Shown one piece after another: positions 8,576 through 17,059 of a stretch of DNA of 64,000 nucleotides. The position numbers and the translations under genes were made by a program. Location: assembly GCF_003007785.1 (NCBI RefSeq), contig NZ_PXOH01000001.1, positions 1-64,000 on the forward strand, in the 5' to 3' direction. This DNA comes from Aphanothece hegewaldii CCALA 016. GTDB taxonomy: Bacteria; Cyanobacteriota; Cyanobacteriia; Cyanobacteriales; Microcystaceae. Positions within the stretch are counted from its first letter, which is position 1; the number at the start of each line of letters is the position of its first letter. The notes beneath the pieces are model-generated. The model made no database searches. It was given only the letters and a program-made list of their open reading frames with translations, and had not been told where the DNA came from.

Positions 8576-8830
8576 ATGAGTCTACAGATTTTAATTCCTG
8601 ATTCCATTTTGCAAGCAATTCGCTTACCCGAACAGCGTATAGAACAGGAACTACTCCAAGAATTAGCAGTGACTCTTTATGCTCAAGATTTTCTATCATT
8701 TGGGAAAGCGCGAGAACTTGCTCAGATGGATAAATATGAGTTTGGAAAATTACTCGGCAAACGTGGTATTGTACGTCATTACAGTTCTCCAGAATTAGAT
8801 GATGATTTAACCTATGTTTGTAGTGAGTAA
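8576..8830 (+). CDS. UPF0175 family antitoxin
   Basis: 84 residues of the UPF0175 family, small helix-rich proteins that pair with PIN-domain toxins and are presumed DNA-binding antitoxins. The core QELAVTLYAQDFLSFGKARELAQMDKYEFGKLLGKRGI matches the family pattern of alternating Leu and SxGKAAEL. The gene overlaps the toxin start by 17 bases, the usual coupling for such pairs. It resembles the broken copy at 4672-4923, although the two are clearly diverged. It keeps no obvious ribosome binding site. Confidence 0.88.
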   Translation: MSLQILIPDSILQAIRLPEQRIEQELLQELAVTLYAQDFLSFGKARELAQMDKYEFGKLLGKRGIVRHYSSPELDDDLTYVCSE

Positions 8831-9296
8831 CACATCACCTATTTTAAATTTAGCAATTGTCGATCAACTTTTCCTTCTAAATCAACAATTCAGCAAAATT
8901 TTTATACCCGTGGCTGTGCTTAACGAGTTGAAAATTGACGAGGAGCGACTTGGTTCAAAAGCAATTCGTGAAGCAATTCTAGCAGGATGGATACACATTC
9001 AGGAAGTTAATAATAAACCGTTTATTCATTTATTAAAACAAACATTGGATCACGGAGAAGCTGAAGCTATTGCACTTGCTATTGAACTTAAAGCAGATTG
9101 GATATTGCTCGATGAAAGAGAAGGACGAAAAGTGGCTAAATCTTTGGAATTGAAAGTTACTGGTATTTTGGGGATTTTATTACGTGCTAAACAATCAGGT
9201 GTACTTGATGATTTGCAAACTGTGATTGATGATTTAGTCAGTAAGGCAGGATTTCGTATTGCACCAAATTTATTAGAACAAATTCTCACACAGTAA
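8814..9296 (+). CDS. PIN-domain toxin, DUF3368 family
   Basis: 160 residues. The N-terminal VVSNTSPILNLAIV carries the first acidic/Asn position of the PIN nuclease fold. E (VLNELKID, LDHGEAEAIALA) and D (WILLDEREGRKVA) supply the other metal-site residues. PIN toxins cut RNA, often tRNA or rRNA; the target here is unknown. It is translated from an ATG inside the antitoxin gene, consistent with coupled expression. Complete and apparently intact. Confidence 0.88.
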   Translation: MFVVSNTSPILNLAIVDQLFLLNQQFSKIFIPVAVLNELKIDEERLGSKAIREAILAGWIHIQEVNNKPFIHLLKQTLDHGEAEAIALAIELKADWILLDEREGRKVAKSLELKVTGILGILLRAKQSGVLDDLQTVIDDLVSKAGFRIAPNLLEQILTQ

Positions 9297-9351
9297 GATA
9301 ATTTCTTATTCTAACTTAATTTGAAGACATTATGTTACTTGGCTTAAACAT

Positions 9352-10512
9352 TCACTTTAATAATAAATAATACAACTTTCCCGTATTGTTGATTAAACCG
9401 GCCCGATCGCCTGCTATTTTCCCAGTACCCATAAAAATATCGACTCTTAGAGCACCTTTGATCGCACTTCCAGTATCTTGATCTAAAACATAGCGACTCA
9501 CTTCGCGGGTTTCTATTTTTCCTTTTTCAGTGACGACAGGAATAGTAGTTTGAATGACTGCTAAAGCACCAGGAGGTAAAATCGATTTATCCGTAGCAAT
9601 GGATCGCTCGGCAGTTACAGGTACACCTATACTACCAGTTGCAGGTTTACCAAAGGTTTCTTTAAAGAAAATAAAACGGTTATTGCGGGGTAAATAAATA
9701 TCAAGTTTTTCAGGGGACGATCGCAAATATTCGATCACCATCGGTAAAGTTAACCCATCTGGAGAAAAAACCCCATCTTTGATCAATTCTTTACCAATAC
9801 TCGTATACGGATAGTCGGTATTGCCATCGAATCCAATACCCATCATTTTACCATCACTTAAACGTAGTTTGGCTGAACCTTGAACCTGTACTAGATAAGC
9901 TTCGAGACGATCTTTTAACCAGACTAACTCATATCCAGCAAGGGGACTTTTTGCACCCTTTAACCCATCGTTTCCTTCTAAGTCGCTACGAGTCGGATGG
10001 GGTTTTTCCCAGCGTCCAAAGTTCGTCGGTTTGCGGTAGAGAGGATAGCGATACTCTGCGGTTTGTTTACGACTTGCTTGATAAATGGGTTCAAAATATC
10101 CCGTAAAAGCAACAGTCTCTAAATTATCGTTTCCTTTAGACTGATACCAAATAAATTCTTTTTGAACAGCATTTTGTAATTCTTCGGGTGTGCGAGAAGA
10201 AACAACCAGTTGACGAAACCGAATTAAAGAACGTCTAACACGATCGCGGGTAATTCCAGAAATGGGATAATTTTGATAAGCTTGGGCGGCTTTGGTCGTA
10301 TTAATATAGTCTAAGCTATGATCAATTGCTTTGAGTAAAGCTTGGCGATCGCCTTTTTGACCCCAACTTCCCCATATCTGATCATCCCATCCTAAAGATG
10401 CTTCTAATTGAGTCGTATCAACTTTTATTAAGGGACTATTTTGCGCGATGAGTCCATAGGGGAGCAAACTGAATAAACCAACAGAGAGAATAGCGAGATT
10501 TTTTTGAAGCAT
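9352..10512 (-). CDS. mltA: Membrane-bound lytic murein transglycosylase A
   Basis: 386 residues. MltA cleaves the MurNAc-GlcNAc bond of peptidoglycan and leaves a 1,6-anhydro end. An N-terminal signal peptide (about 1-23, ending LIAQ) directs export; there is no clear lipobox. The MltA barrel contains FTGYFEPIYQAS and LEAYLVQVQGSAKLRL. The C-terminal 3D domain carries the Asp motif ALRVDIFMGTG, which holds the catalytic Asp. Length fits cyanobacterial MltA. It is the last gene of a four-gene minus-strand run and lies 24 bases after the small gene at 10537. Confidence 0.93.
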   Translation of the reverse strand: MLQKNLAILSVGLFSLLPYGLIAQNSPLIKVDTTQLEASLGWDDQIWGSWGQKGDRQALLKAIDHSLDYINTTKAAQAYQNYPISGITRDRVRRSLIRFRQLVVSSRTPEELQNAVQKEFIWYQSKGNDNLETVAFTGYFEPIYQASRKQTAEYRYPLYRKPTNFGRWEKPHPTRSDLEGNDGLKGAKSPLAGYELVWLKDRLEAYLVQVQGSAKLRLSDGKMMGIGFDGNTDYPYTSIGKELIKDGVFSPDGLTLPMVIEYLRSSPEKLDIYLPRNNRFIFFKETFGKPATGSIGVPVTAERSIATDKSILPPGALAVIQTTIPVVTEKGKIETREVSRYVLDQDTGSAIKGALRVDIFMGTGKIAGDRAGLINNTGKLYYLLLK

Positions 10513-10536
10513 AACACTAGACTAAAACTACTCACT

Positions 10537-10788
10537 CTATAGACGTTCAACACTCCCAAAAAAGACCGGTTCAACGCGAATACCGACAATACTCGACGGA
10601 CGAACCACCATATATTCACCTTGTATATTTTTAATGGGGATATTAATAAAGTCGTTAGAGTCACTTTTTGGGACTAACTCTCCGCTATACCACTTCTGGA
10701 AGTCTTGAATACTACTAAAGCGTACTTCTTCTCGATGACCACTATTGAGGAGGATAAAGATCGCGTATTCGTCTGGTTTTCTACTCAT
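10537..10788 (-). CDS. Small conserved cyanobacterial protein
   Basis: 83 residues beginning MSRKPDEYAIFILLNSGHRE, soluble and mixed alpha/beta, without recognised motifs. I believe it belongs to a family conserved in cyanobacteria but of no known function. It has a regular frame between two genes of the same strand (gaps of 37 and 24 bases), so it is very likely real and co-transcribed with mltA. Confidence 0.7.
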   Translation of the reverse strand: MSRKPDEYAIFILLNSGHREEVRFSSIQDFQKWYSGELVPKSDSNDFINIPIKNIQGEYMVVRPSSIVGIRVEPVFFGSVERL

Positions 10789-10825
10789 ATGTTCAAGTTT
10801 ACGATATTTCTAGTCCCATTATGAA

Positions 10826-11587
10826 TCATCCTGTTGTCAGGTTAAAACGTTGTAGTAATGTTTCGATAAGCGAGGGTAGGGTTTTTTTCAATTCTGTTAC
10901 AGAAGTAAACTTAAGTTGCTGGTGTTGCGGAAAATCAAAGGAAAACTCTCCTTTGAGTTCTGGTCTATCTAAATAGGTAAATAAGATTTGTCCAGTTTGT
11001 TTGGTACTAATAGCATAACCCAACTCGACGCAAACATTAGGATTAACCAGTAAATTTGAGTCTACTGCATGAATCGGGGTTCCATCTGCAATAAATAGTA
11101 AACTTTTCCGAATTTTACGAAGTTGTGTGTCACTTAATCTAAGGGGAGCATTTTTCGAGAATGGTGTCTCTTCTAAACTTACAGAATAACGAGAGCGTTT
11201 GTTATATGTTGCGATCGTACTTAAGAGTGTTTCCCGTAATGCAACACTTGAGGACGGATACTGTAATTGCGGACTAAAATAAATAATCGGTTCTAACCAC
11301 GAGGTGATATCTTGTTTAGTCAAATAAATCTCATGGGAAATCAGATCAATGTTAGAGATTACATAACCTCCACTACCTTCGATATAAAATTCGACGGTTT
11401 CCCCTTCTAGGTAACGTTGAAACCACAGTGATGCTTGTACGTCCAGACTATCATCCAAAAAGTCTGCTCTTAAACCCGACTTTAGTAAACTATTACGGTT
11501 TAGACGTAAATCATGGGGACGCTTTACAACGTCTTTAATTGGTTCGTAATGTTCCAAATACCAAGCTTTTAGTGCAATAATGGCCAT
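10826..11587 (-). CDS. Uncharacterised protein with TIR-like nucleotide-binding C-terminal region
   Basis: 253 residues. The N-terminal 150 are not recognised. The C-terminal region (about 155-250) reads LRKIRKSLLFIADGTPIHAV, then NPNVCVELGYAIS, then ILFTYLDRPELKGEFSFDF. This order of a hydrophobic strand with IAD, an NPNVxxELGYA helix and a short Asp-containing strand is typical of TIR-like / deoxyribosyltransferase-like domains that bind nucleotides. The Glu of ELGYA is the usual catalytic position. Whether it acts in signalling, defence or metabolism is not shown. It sits in a run of housekeeping-looking genes. The domain call is by pattern only. Confidence 0.6.
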   Translation of the reverse strand: MAIIALKAWYLEHYEPIKDVVKRPHDLRLNRNSLLKSGLRADFLDDSLDVQASLWFQRYLEGETVEFYIEGSGGYVISNIDLISHEIYLTKQDITSWLEPIIYFSPQLQYPSSSVALRETLLSTIATYNKRSRYSVSLEETPFSKNAPLRLSDTQLRKIRKSLLFIADGTPIHAVDSNLLVNPNVCVELGYAISTKQTGQILFTYLDRPELKGEFSFDFPQHQQLKFTSVTELKKTLPSLIETLLQRFNLTTG

Positions 11588-11641
11588 AGATGCGGCGTTT
11601 GATGAGGTGCGATCGTTAGATTAAAAAGATGCTTTTCAATC

Positions 11642-11995
11642 TTAGCAATAAGCGCTGATATCTTCACCACATTCGTCAGCTAAATAGGACAACGCACGAA
11701 AACGTAGCATCATTAGTTCGTCATAAACTGGATTAATCTTACATAAAGGAGGGATACTAACGATGGTTCGTCCTAAAAACTGTATTTTTCTTGCAAAAGG
11801 ACATTGTGCAGGAATTAGATGACAAATTTTGTGAGCAACTTTAGGATTATTGATCGATAGATTATTAATCCATGTCCGTAAACTGTTGACAAGATTAATT
11901 TTTTCTCTAAAAGACGATTTTTGTTTTTTTGCTTGAGTCGGTTCAACCCAATGACTGAAAACGAGATGTTTGATAGTAAAGTCTGTTACGCTCAT
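11642..11995 (-). CDS. Mo-dependent nitrogenase C-terminal domain family protein
   Basis: 117 residues. The pattern LRTWINNLSINNPKVAHKIC, LIPAQCPFARKI, GRTIVSIPPLCKINPVYDEL and LRFRALSYLADECGEDISAYC is that of the small cyanobacterial family named after the nitrogenase C-terminus. Conserved Cys residues (HLIPAQCPF, PPLCKIN, DECGED, AYC) suggest metal binding. The name is historical: no nif gene is in the window, and the role is unknown. First gene of a minus-strand run leading to mltA. Confidence 0.8.
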   Translation of the reverse strand: MSVTDFTIKHLVFSHWVEPTQAKKQKSSFREKINLVNSLRTWINNLSINNPKVAHKICHLIPAQCPFARKIQFLGRTIVSIPPLCKINPVYDELMMLRFRALSYLADECGEDISAYC

Positions 11996-12766
11996 ATTTC
12001 CTCGATACGTTTTTTTGATTTACTTATGTTTCTAGAATTCCCAACTACTACTACAGACTAATCAAGAGTTTTTACCTAAAATATGACAGATTGCAATAAT
12101 ATTAGGACTAATTACTTAAGTATTTGTTCTTGGCTTTTTTTGTTCATCTCCTCCTTGTTTTGTAATAACACACTACTCTATTGAGAAAACAGCTATATAT
12201 GTGCTTTCCGCATTTGCTCGATGCTAATTTTATAGGTTAGGGACTCTTTTTTTATGCGTAGACAACGAATAAGCAATTAGGTTCCAAAAACAAACATAAC
12301 CGATGAGATTTTAACCAACTTAAATTGAGGTGATTTTAGACACCATTTAATTTACGCTAAGGTTAATCCAAGCTAGAACTCAAAAGCAAGTGAAAATTTA
12401 GCACATAAAGCTATTTAATTTTGTTGCATTTGATACTAAAATTGTAGGTAGTTATTAACAGGGTTGTATAAGAGTATTTCTACTGATACCAACTTAAATA
12501 GTTATAACTCTCTACATCTCCTAGATTAACAAATATTTTTTATTTTACCATCCGCAAAAGAAATATTCTTCTTGGTATAAAATAGCACTTGATTTGAGCC
12601 AAACTGAGCAACTAATGTAATTTAAAACACAAAGACACAAAAATGACTTGATTACTGAGGATTTAGGCGATTTTGATATATTGAGAATAAATTAAATTTT
12701 GTTTGGTTCTAATTTAGGTTTAAAATAGTAAATTACTATACAGAAATTCAAAACTAATCAATTAAA
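11996..12766. other. AT-rich intergenic region without recognised gene
   Basis: About 770 bases between the divergent genes at 11995 and 12767. No frame of convincing length, tRNA or hairpin terminator is seen. An AAGGAGGAG before an ATG on the minus strand near 12150 opens only 10 codons. The motif ACCAACTTAAAT occurs near 12312 and again near 12486. The region probably holds the two divergent promoters and may contain decayed sequence. Confidence 0.4.
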
Positions 12767-13555
12767 ATGCAAGTTGCTACTTGGAACGTCAATTCAATAC
12801 GGACGCGATTAACTCATATTACTAATTGGTTGCAGAGTAATCCCGTTGATGTCTTATGTCTACAAGAAACCAAAGTAATTGATGAAGATTTCCCTAAAAG
12901 CAATTTTGAAGAATTAGGGTATCATGTCTATATTTATGGACAAAAAGCATATAATGGAGTCGCCATATTTAGTCGTACTCCACTCAATGATATTAGTATG
13001 GGATTTACTCCAATTTTAGGAGGAACTATCGGGGAAAAGTTTGATGTACAAAAACGAGTCATTACAGGTGTAGTTAACAAGACACGTATTATAAATTTAT
13101 ACGTTCCTAATGGCTCAGAAATCGGTAGTGAAAAATACGAATTTAAACTACTTTGGTTAGAAGTTCTTAAAGATTATCTCAAAACTTTAAGAGATCAAAC
13201 CTCGCAAGAATTCTGTGTTTGCGGTGATTTTAATATTGCGCTAGAGGATAAAGATATCTATGATCCCAAAGGAAAAGAAAACCATATTATGTCTACTCCA
13301 GCAGAAAGACAAGCTTTACAAAATGTTTTATCAATTGGATTAAAAGATGCTTTTCGGAAGTTTATAACAGAAGAAGGTCATTTTAGTTGGTGGGACTATC
13401 GTAGCGCAGGTTTTATTAGAAATCGAGGATGGCGCATCGATCATCTTTATCTCACCCCTAAGTTATACGAAAAAGCAATTAGCTGTAAAATTGACATTTC
13501 TCCTCGTAAACTTGAAAAACCCAGTGATCATACTCCAGTTATAGTAGAATTTTGA
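12767..13555 (+). CDS. xth: Exodeoxyribonuclease III
   Basis: 262 residues. This enzyme removes 3' blocking groups and cuts at abasic sites in base excision repair. All signature blocks of the AP endonuclease / exonuclease III family are present: ATWNVNSIRTRL, VLCLQETKV, INLYVPNG, CVCGDFNIA, WRIDHLYLTP and PSDHTPVIVEF, which include the metal Glu (QETK) and the catalytic Asp and His. It starts at ATG 12767 with a poor ribosome binding site. Only 12 bases separate it from the DNA methyltransferase, so the two are probably co-transcribed. Confidence 0.94.
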   Translation: MQVATWNVNSIRTRLTHITNWLQSNPVDVLCLQETKVIDEDFPKSNFEELGYHVYIYGQKAYNGVAIFSRTPLNDISMGFTPILGGTIGEKFDVQKRVITGVVNKTRIINLYVPNGSEIGSEKYEFKLLWLEVLKDYLKTLRDQTSQEFCVCGDFNIALEDKDIYDPKGKENHIMSTPAERQALQNVLSIGLKDAFRKFITEEGHFSWWDYRSAGFIRNRGWRIDHLYLTPKLYEKAISCKIDISPRKLEKPSDHTPVIVEF

Positions 13556-13567
13556 AGTACGCCAAAA
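13555..13567. repeat. Left copy of a 13-base inverted repeat framing the DNA methyltransferase
   Basis: AAGTACGCCAAAA spans the last base of the exonuclease III stop to the base before the methyltransferase ATG. Its exact inverse lies at 15010-15022, after the methyltransferase gene. See the right copy. Confidence 0.6.
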
Positions 13568-14938
13568 ATGAGTATTAATACACATAAAATACAACATAGA
13601 CCAATTGCTGTTGATTTATTTGCGGGTGCGGGTGGAATGACATTAGGATTTGAGCAAGCGGGTTTTGATGTTTTAGCATCTGTAGAAATTGATCCAGTTC
13701 ATTGTGCAATACATCAATTTAACTTTCCTTTTTGGTCAATACTATGTAAAAGTGTGAATAATCTTACAGGGAATGAAATAAGAAAACTTTCTACTATTAG
13801 TGATCAAGAAATTGATGTCGTTTTTGGTGGACCACCCTGTCAAGGATTTTCGATGATTGGTAAACGCTCATTAGATGATGAAAGAAATGCTCTAGTGTAT
13901 CATTATATTAGATTAGTATTAGAGCTACAGCCTAAATTTTTTGTTTTAGAAAATGTTAAAGGAATGACTCTAGGACAACATCAGAAGTTTATCACAGAAA
14001 TTATTTATAAATTTGAAGAAAATGGCTATCAAGTTTGTCATGAATATCAAGTATTAAATGCTGCTGCATACGGAGTTCCACAAAATAGAGAACGACTATT
14101 TTTATTAGGTTGTCTTTATGATAGAAAGTTACCAAATTATCCAGAACCTATCACTAAACCAGCTAATTTAAAAAAAACAAAACTTGAAGAAAATTTACCA
14201 TTAAGTCCTACTGTTTGGGATGCACTACAGGATTTACCAACCATCGAAAATTATCCAGAATTATCCGAAAAAGATTGGATAATAGCAGATTTTGGTCAAC
14301 CGAGTGATTATGTAAAAAAAATATGCGGTTTTGAGACAAGCTATGATGATTTTTCATACGATCGCAATTACAATTCGAGCATATTAACATCGAGTTTAAG
14401 AACAAAACATTCTCCAGAATCGATACAAAGATTTGCTAATACTCTAGGTGGCAAAACTGAACCGATTAGCCGTTTTTATAAACTTCACCCTAACGGAATT
14501 TGTAATACACTTCGAGCAGGAACCGCGAGTAATAGAGGAGCTTTTACATCTCCTAGACCCATTCATCCTTTTATTCCTAGATGTATAACTGTTCGTGAAG
14601 CAGCACGTTTACATTCTTATCCAGATTGGTTTAGATTTCATGGGACAAAATGGCATGGATTTCGACAAATTGGGAACTCTGTCCCACCACTTTTAGCTAA
14701 AGCAATTGCCTCAGAAATTATGAAAGCTTTAGAGATTAAACCGTATAAACCAAAGGTTATACAGAATTTAGGTAATAGTAAATTAATCAATTTTGTGATG
14801 ACAGAATCTGCTAAACATTTTGGCGTAAATCGTCATGTGATAGAGCCGAGAAAAATCAAAAAAATAATAAATAAAATTAAAATAATTTGCATTTTGTTAT
14901 TATTAAATTTAGAATTTTTCAGCTTTAATAATTTTTAA
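13568..14938 (+). CDS. DNA (cytosine-5) methyltransferase, probably the HIP1/CGATCG type
   Basis: 456 residues with all m5C motifs: I DLFAGAGGMTLGFEQAG (16-32), IV VVFGGPPCQGFSMIG with the catalytic Cys, VI FVLENVKG, VIII PQNRERLFLLG and X RQIGNSVPPLLAKAIASEI. No restriction gene is adjacent, so it is an orphan methylase. Its opening resembles, from memory, the cyanobacterial enzyme M.Ssp6803I that methylates CGATCG, the core of HIP1; this window is rich in HIP1. After HVIEPRKIKK the last 29 or so residues are Lys/Ile/Leu/Phe-rich and AT-encoded, as if the original stop was lost by slippage in an A-run (about 14860). Specificity is inferred. Confidence 0.88.
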   Translation: MSINTHKIQHRPIAVDLFAGAGGMTLGFEQAGFDVLASVEIDPVHCAIHQFNFPFWSILCKSVNNLTGNEIRKLSTISDQEIDVVFGGPPCQGFSMIGKRSLDDERNALVYHYIRLVLELQPKFFVLENVKGMTLGQHQKFITEIIYKFEENGYQVCHEYQVLNAAAYGVPQNRERLFLLGCLYDRKLPNYPEPITKPANLKKTKLEENLPLSPTVWDALQDLPTIENYPELSEKDWIIADFGQPSDYVKKICGFETSYDDFSYDRNYNSSILTSSLRTKHSPESIQRFANTLGGKTEPISRFYKLHPNGICNTLRAGTASNRGAFTSPRPIHPFIPRCITVREAARLHSYPDWFRFHGTKWHGFRQIGNSVPPLLAKAIASEIMKALEIKPYKPKVIQNLGNSKLINFVMTESAKHFGVNRHVIEPRKIKKIINKIKIICILLLLNLEFFSFNNF

Positions 14939-15009
14939 TTAAAATTTTGATACTTTGTATCATTTATAACAAAATAATAACATTCTAATTCTTCATACTT
15001 AAAAAAAGG

Positions 15010-15022
15010 TTTTGGCGTACTT
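15010..15022. repeat. Right copy of the 13-base inverted repeat
   Basis: TTTTGGCGTACTT is the exact reverse complement of 13555-13567. The pair brackets the methyltransferase gene and its AT-rich 3' tail and abuts the next gene, whose ATG is 15 bases on. It may mark the ends of an inserted cassette or a regulatory pair; sequence alone does not decide. Confidence 0.6.
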
Positions 15023-15036
15023 TTAAAAAACTGAGC

Positions 15037-15666
15037 ATGAATACTCAATTAACTTTAAATGATCCTTTAGTGAACCGCAATTGGGCGGACTATTATGACG
15101 CTGTGCGGGGTCATCCTCCCAGAAATACGTTAATTACTGCTTTAAATCTTTTTGATGCTCAAGAAAACTTTGGAAATAAATTAGCAGTGGATCTCGGCTG
15201 TGGTGATGGACGGGATACAATTGAATTAATTAGACGCAACTGGAATGTTTTAGCGATCGATGGAGAAAGAACAGCAATTACTCGTTTAAAAAATCGTTCA
15301 GATCTTGATCATACTCTTCTACAAACCCAAATAATCCGTTTTGAAGTCTTAAAACTTCCTTTAGAAACGGATTTAATTAATGCTAGTTTTTCTCTTCCTT
15401 TTTGTCCTTCATCTGCTTTTTTTACATTATGGGAAAAAATTGTTAAATCTTTACGTTCTGGGGGTCGTTTTTCAGGTCAATTCTTTGGGGATAGAGATTC
15501 ATGGGCAATTTATCCCAGTATGACTCATCTGAGTTGTCAACAAGTCGAAATCTTGCTAAAACCTTTTGAAGTAGAACTTTTTCAAGAACAAGAACAAGAT
15601 GGGCTAACACCCTTAAAAGAAAATAGACATTGGCATATTTTCCAAATTGTAGCCAGAAAACGTTAA
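15037..15666 (+). CDS. Class I SAM-dependent methyltransferase (TehB-like)
   Basis: 209 residues. The SAM-binding motif LAVDLGCGDGRDTIELIRR (about 49-67), the acidic loop LAIDGE and a SLPFCPSSAFFTLWEKI segment, at the place where TehB-like enzymes have SLPFCxP, indicate a Rossmann methyltransferase of the tellurite-resistance TehB type. The substrate is unknown; TehB relatives methylate soft metalloids or small molecules. The start is ATG 15037, in the same direction as the DNA methyltransferase. It ends close to a hairpin shared with the convergent sds gene. Confidence 0.82.
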   Translation: MNTQLTLNDPLVNRNWADYYDAVRGHPPRNTLITALNLFDAQENFGNKLAVDLGCGDGRDTIELIRRNWNVLAIDGERTAITRLKNRSDLDHTLLQTQIIRFEVLKLPLETDLINASFSLPFCPSSAFFTLWEKIVKSLRSGGRFSGQFFGDRDSWAIYPSMTHLSCQQVEILLKPFEVELFQEQEQDGLTPLKENRHWHIFQIVARKR

Positions 15667-15695
15667 AAAATAGCCAAAATAATCATAGTAAATTG

Positions 15696-15737
15696 AAGTG
15701 GTGAATTTTAAACTTAAACTTAAACTTATTACCACTT
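15696..15737. terminator. Hairpin between convergent genes
   Basis: AAGTGGT (15696-15702) pairs with ACCACTT (15731-15737). The loop holds about three copies of AAACTT. It lies between the stops of the convergent SAM methyltransferase and sds genes and probably ends transcription from one or both sides. Confidence 0.45.
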
Positions 15738-15763
15738 ATTTTAATTAACAAAATCTTGATTGA

Positions 15764-16738
15764 TTAATACAAACGGCTTAAAACATAATCTGCTAAATCA
15801 ATTAATGCTTGGGTTGATACAGATGGTTTAAGACAAGTAATATGTTGTACAGCCGCTTCAGCATGATGTAAGGCTAACTCTCTTGCTCGTTGAATACCAT
15901 TACTTTCTTTAACGATGGTTAAGGCTTTTTCGATATCATTGTCTTGACTAAATTCTCGTTCAATCAAAACCTCTAAATAGGGATTTTCTTTGATGGCATA
16001 TAAAGCAGGTGCTGTAATATTTCCACTGATTAAATCAGAACCCGCAGGTTTACCTAAAACTTCAGTTGGTGATGTGAAATCGAGAATATCATCGACAATT
16101 TGAAACGCAAGTCCTAAATTCCGTCCATATAAGTACAATTGTTCGGATACTTCAGTTGAAGTATCGCTTAAAACACAAGCTGCCTTAGAACTATTAGCAA
16201 TCAAAGAAGCGGTTTTATAATAACTTTTTTCTAAATAAGCTTCAATAGTTAAACTGGTATCAAACCGATTGATTCCCTGCTGAATTTCTCCTTCAGCAAA
16301 GTCTCGAATGACTTCTGATAAGAGTTTAACCACTTCTAGGTTATCTAGATTTGCTAAATACCAAGAAGATTGAGCAAAGAGAAAATCACCCGCAAGGACA
16401 GCGATCCGATTGTCAAATAAACTATTAACGGTTGGTACATTGCGACGTAATTGTGCTTCATCGACAACATCATCATGAACTAGACTAGCGGTATGAATCA
16501 TTTCGGTAATTTCCGCTAAACGTCTATGTCGTGAAGTAAGCTCCTGATCCAGCAGAGTCGCCCGTGAGACTAAAAAGACGATCGCAGGTCTGATTCTTTT
16601 ACCACCTGCACCAAATAAATGCTCGGCAGCCGCCCCTAAAATGGGATGACGTGCGCCAATGAGTTTTGTGAGATTATCAGTCAATAGACGGAGATCAGCT
16701 TCGACAGGGACAAAAATAGAAGAAGTAGTTGTGATCAT
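15764..16738 (-). CDS. sds: Solanesyl diphosphate synthase
   Basis: 324 residues of the trans-isoprenyl diphosphate synthase family. It makes the long (C45) side chain precursor of plastoquinone. The first Asp-rich motif HDDVVDEAQLRR and the second, VDDILDF, bind Mg-diphosphate; GGKRIRPAIVFL and AGDFLFAQSSWYLA are further family blocks. The length is typical of the cyanobacterial enzyme, and relatives are found near murI and amiC, as here. Chain length is inferred from family. Start ATG 16738. Confidence 0.9.
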   Translation of the reverse strand: MITTTSSIFVPVEADLRLLTDNLTKLIGARHPILGAAAEHLFGAGGKRIRPAIVFLVSRATLLDQELTSRHRRLAEITEMIHTASLVHDDVVDEAQLRRNVPTVNSLFDNRIAVLAGDFLFAQSSWYLANLDNLEVVKLLSEVIRDFAEGEIQQGINRFDTSLTIEAYLEKSYYKTASLIANSSKAACVLSDTSTEVSEQLYLYGRNLGLAFQIVDDILDFTSPTEVLGKPAGSDLISGNITAPALYAIKENPYLEVLIEREFSQDNDIEKALTIVKESNGIQRARELALHHAEAAVQHITCLKPSVSTQALIDLADYVLSRLY

Positions 16739-16986
16739 TAGTTAGCCGAGTTTGGCGAGATAGTTACGAAAGTTTACATATCCTTACATTTATTTTAAGC
16801 TAACCTTCCCAGACTGTGAAATAGATTCTTAACGGAAATCCGCATATCATTAAGATCATGGTTTCTTTTGCTGGAGCGATCGAGCTTTGCTCACAAGGTA
16901 ATTCTTAAGTAATAATTCGTTTCAATTTGAATAACTTATGTTAGGCTATTATTAAAGGGTTTTAAGAATTTCCAACAAACTTAAAG

Positions 16987-17059
16987 TCCAGAACTGAACA
17001 GCTAAGTATTTTTGCTTAAACAGTTTTTGCTTAAACAATTTTTATTTAGCGGTTCTGGA
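16987..17059 (+). repeat. Hairpin enclosing two 15-base-period direct repeats
   Basis: TCCAGAAC (16987-16994) pairs with GTTCTGGA (17052-17059). The loop contains TTTTTGCTTAAACA twice (17009-17022 and 17024-17037). It lies upstream of the small membrane-protein frame at 17232 and may be part of a structured leader or a separate RNA. No promoter could be assigned with confidence. Confidence 0.35.

Noticed and set aside
11642-11995. Evidence for nitrogen fixation from the Mo-dependent nitrogenase family name
   Set aside because: The family is common in cyanobacteria, the name is historical and no nif gene is in the window.
12140-12160. Strong AAGGAGGAG followed by ATG on the minus strand
   Set aside because: The frame stops after 10 codons and the spacing is too short, so it is not a credible gene.
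12728-12741. GTA-N8-TAC, an NtcA-like site upstream of exonuclease III
   Set aside because: It lies within AT-rich DNA only about 25 bases before the ATG, leaving no room for a proper -10 box, so a chance match is more likely.
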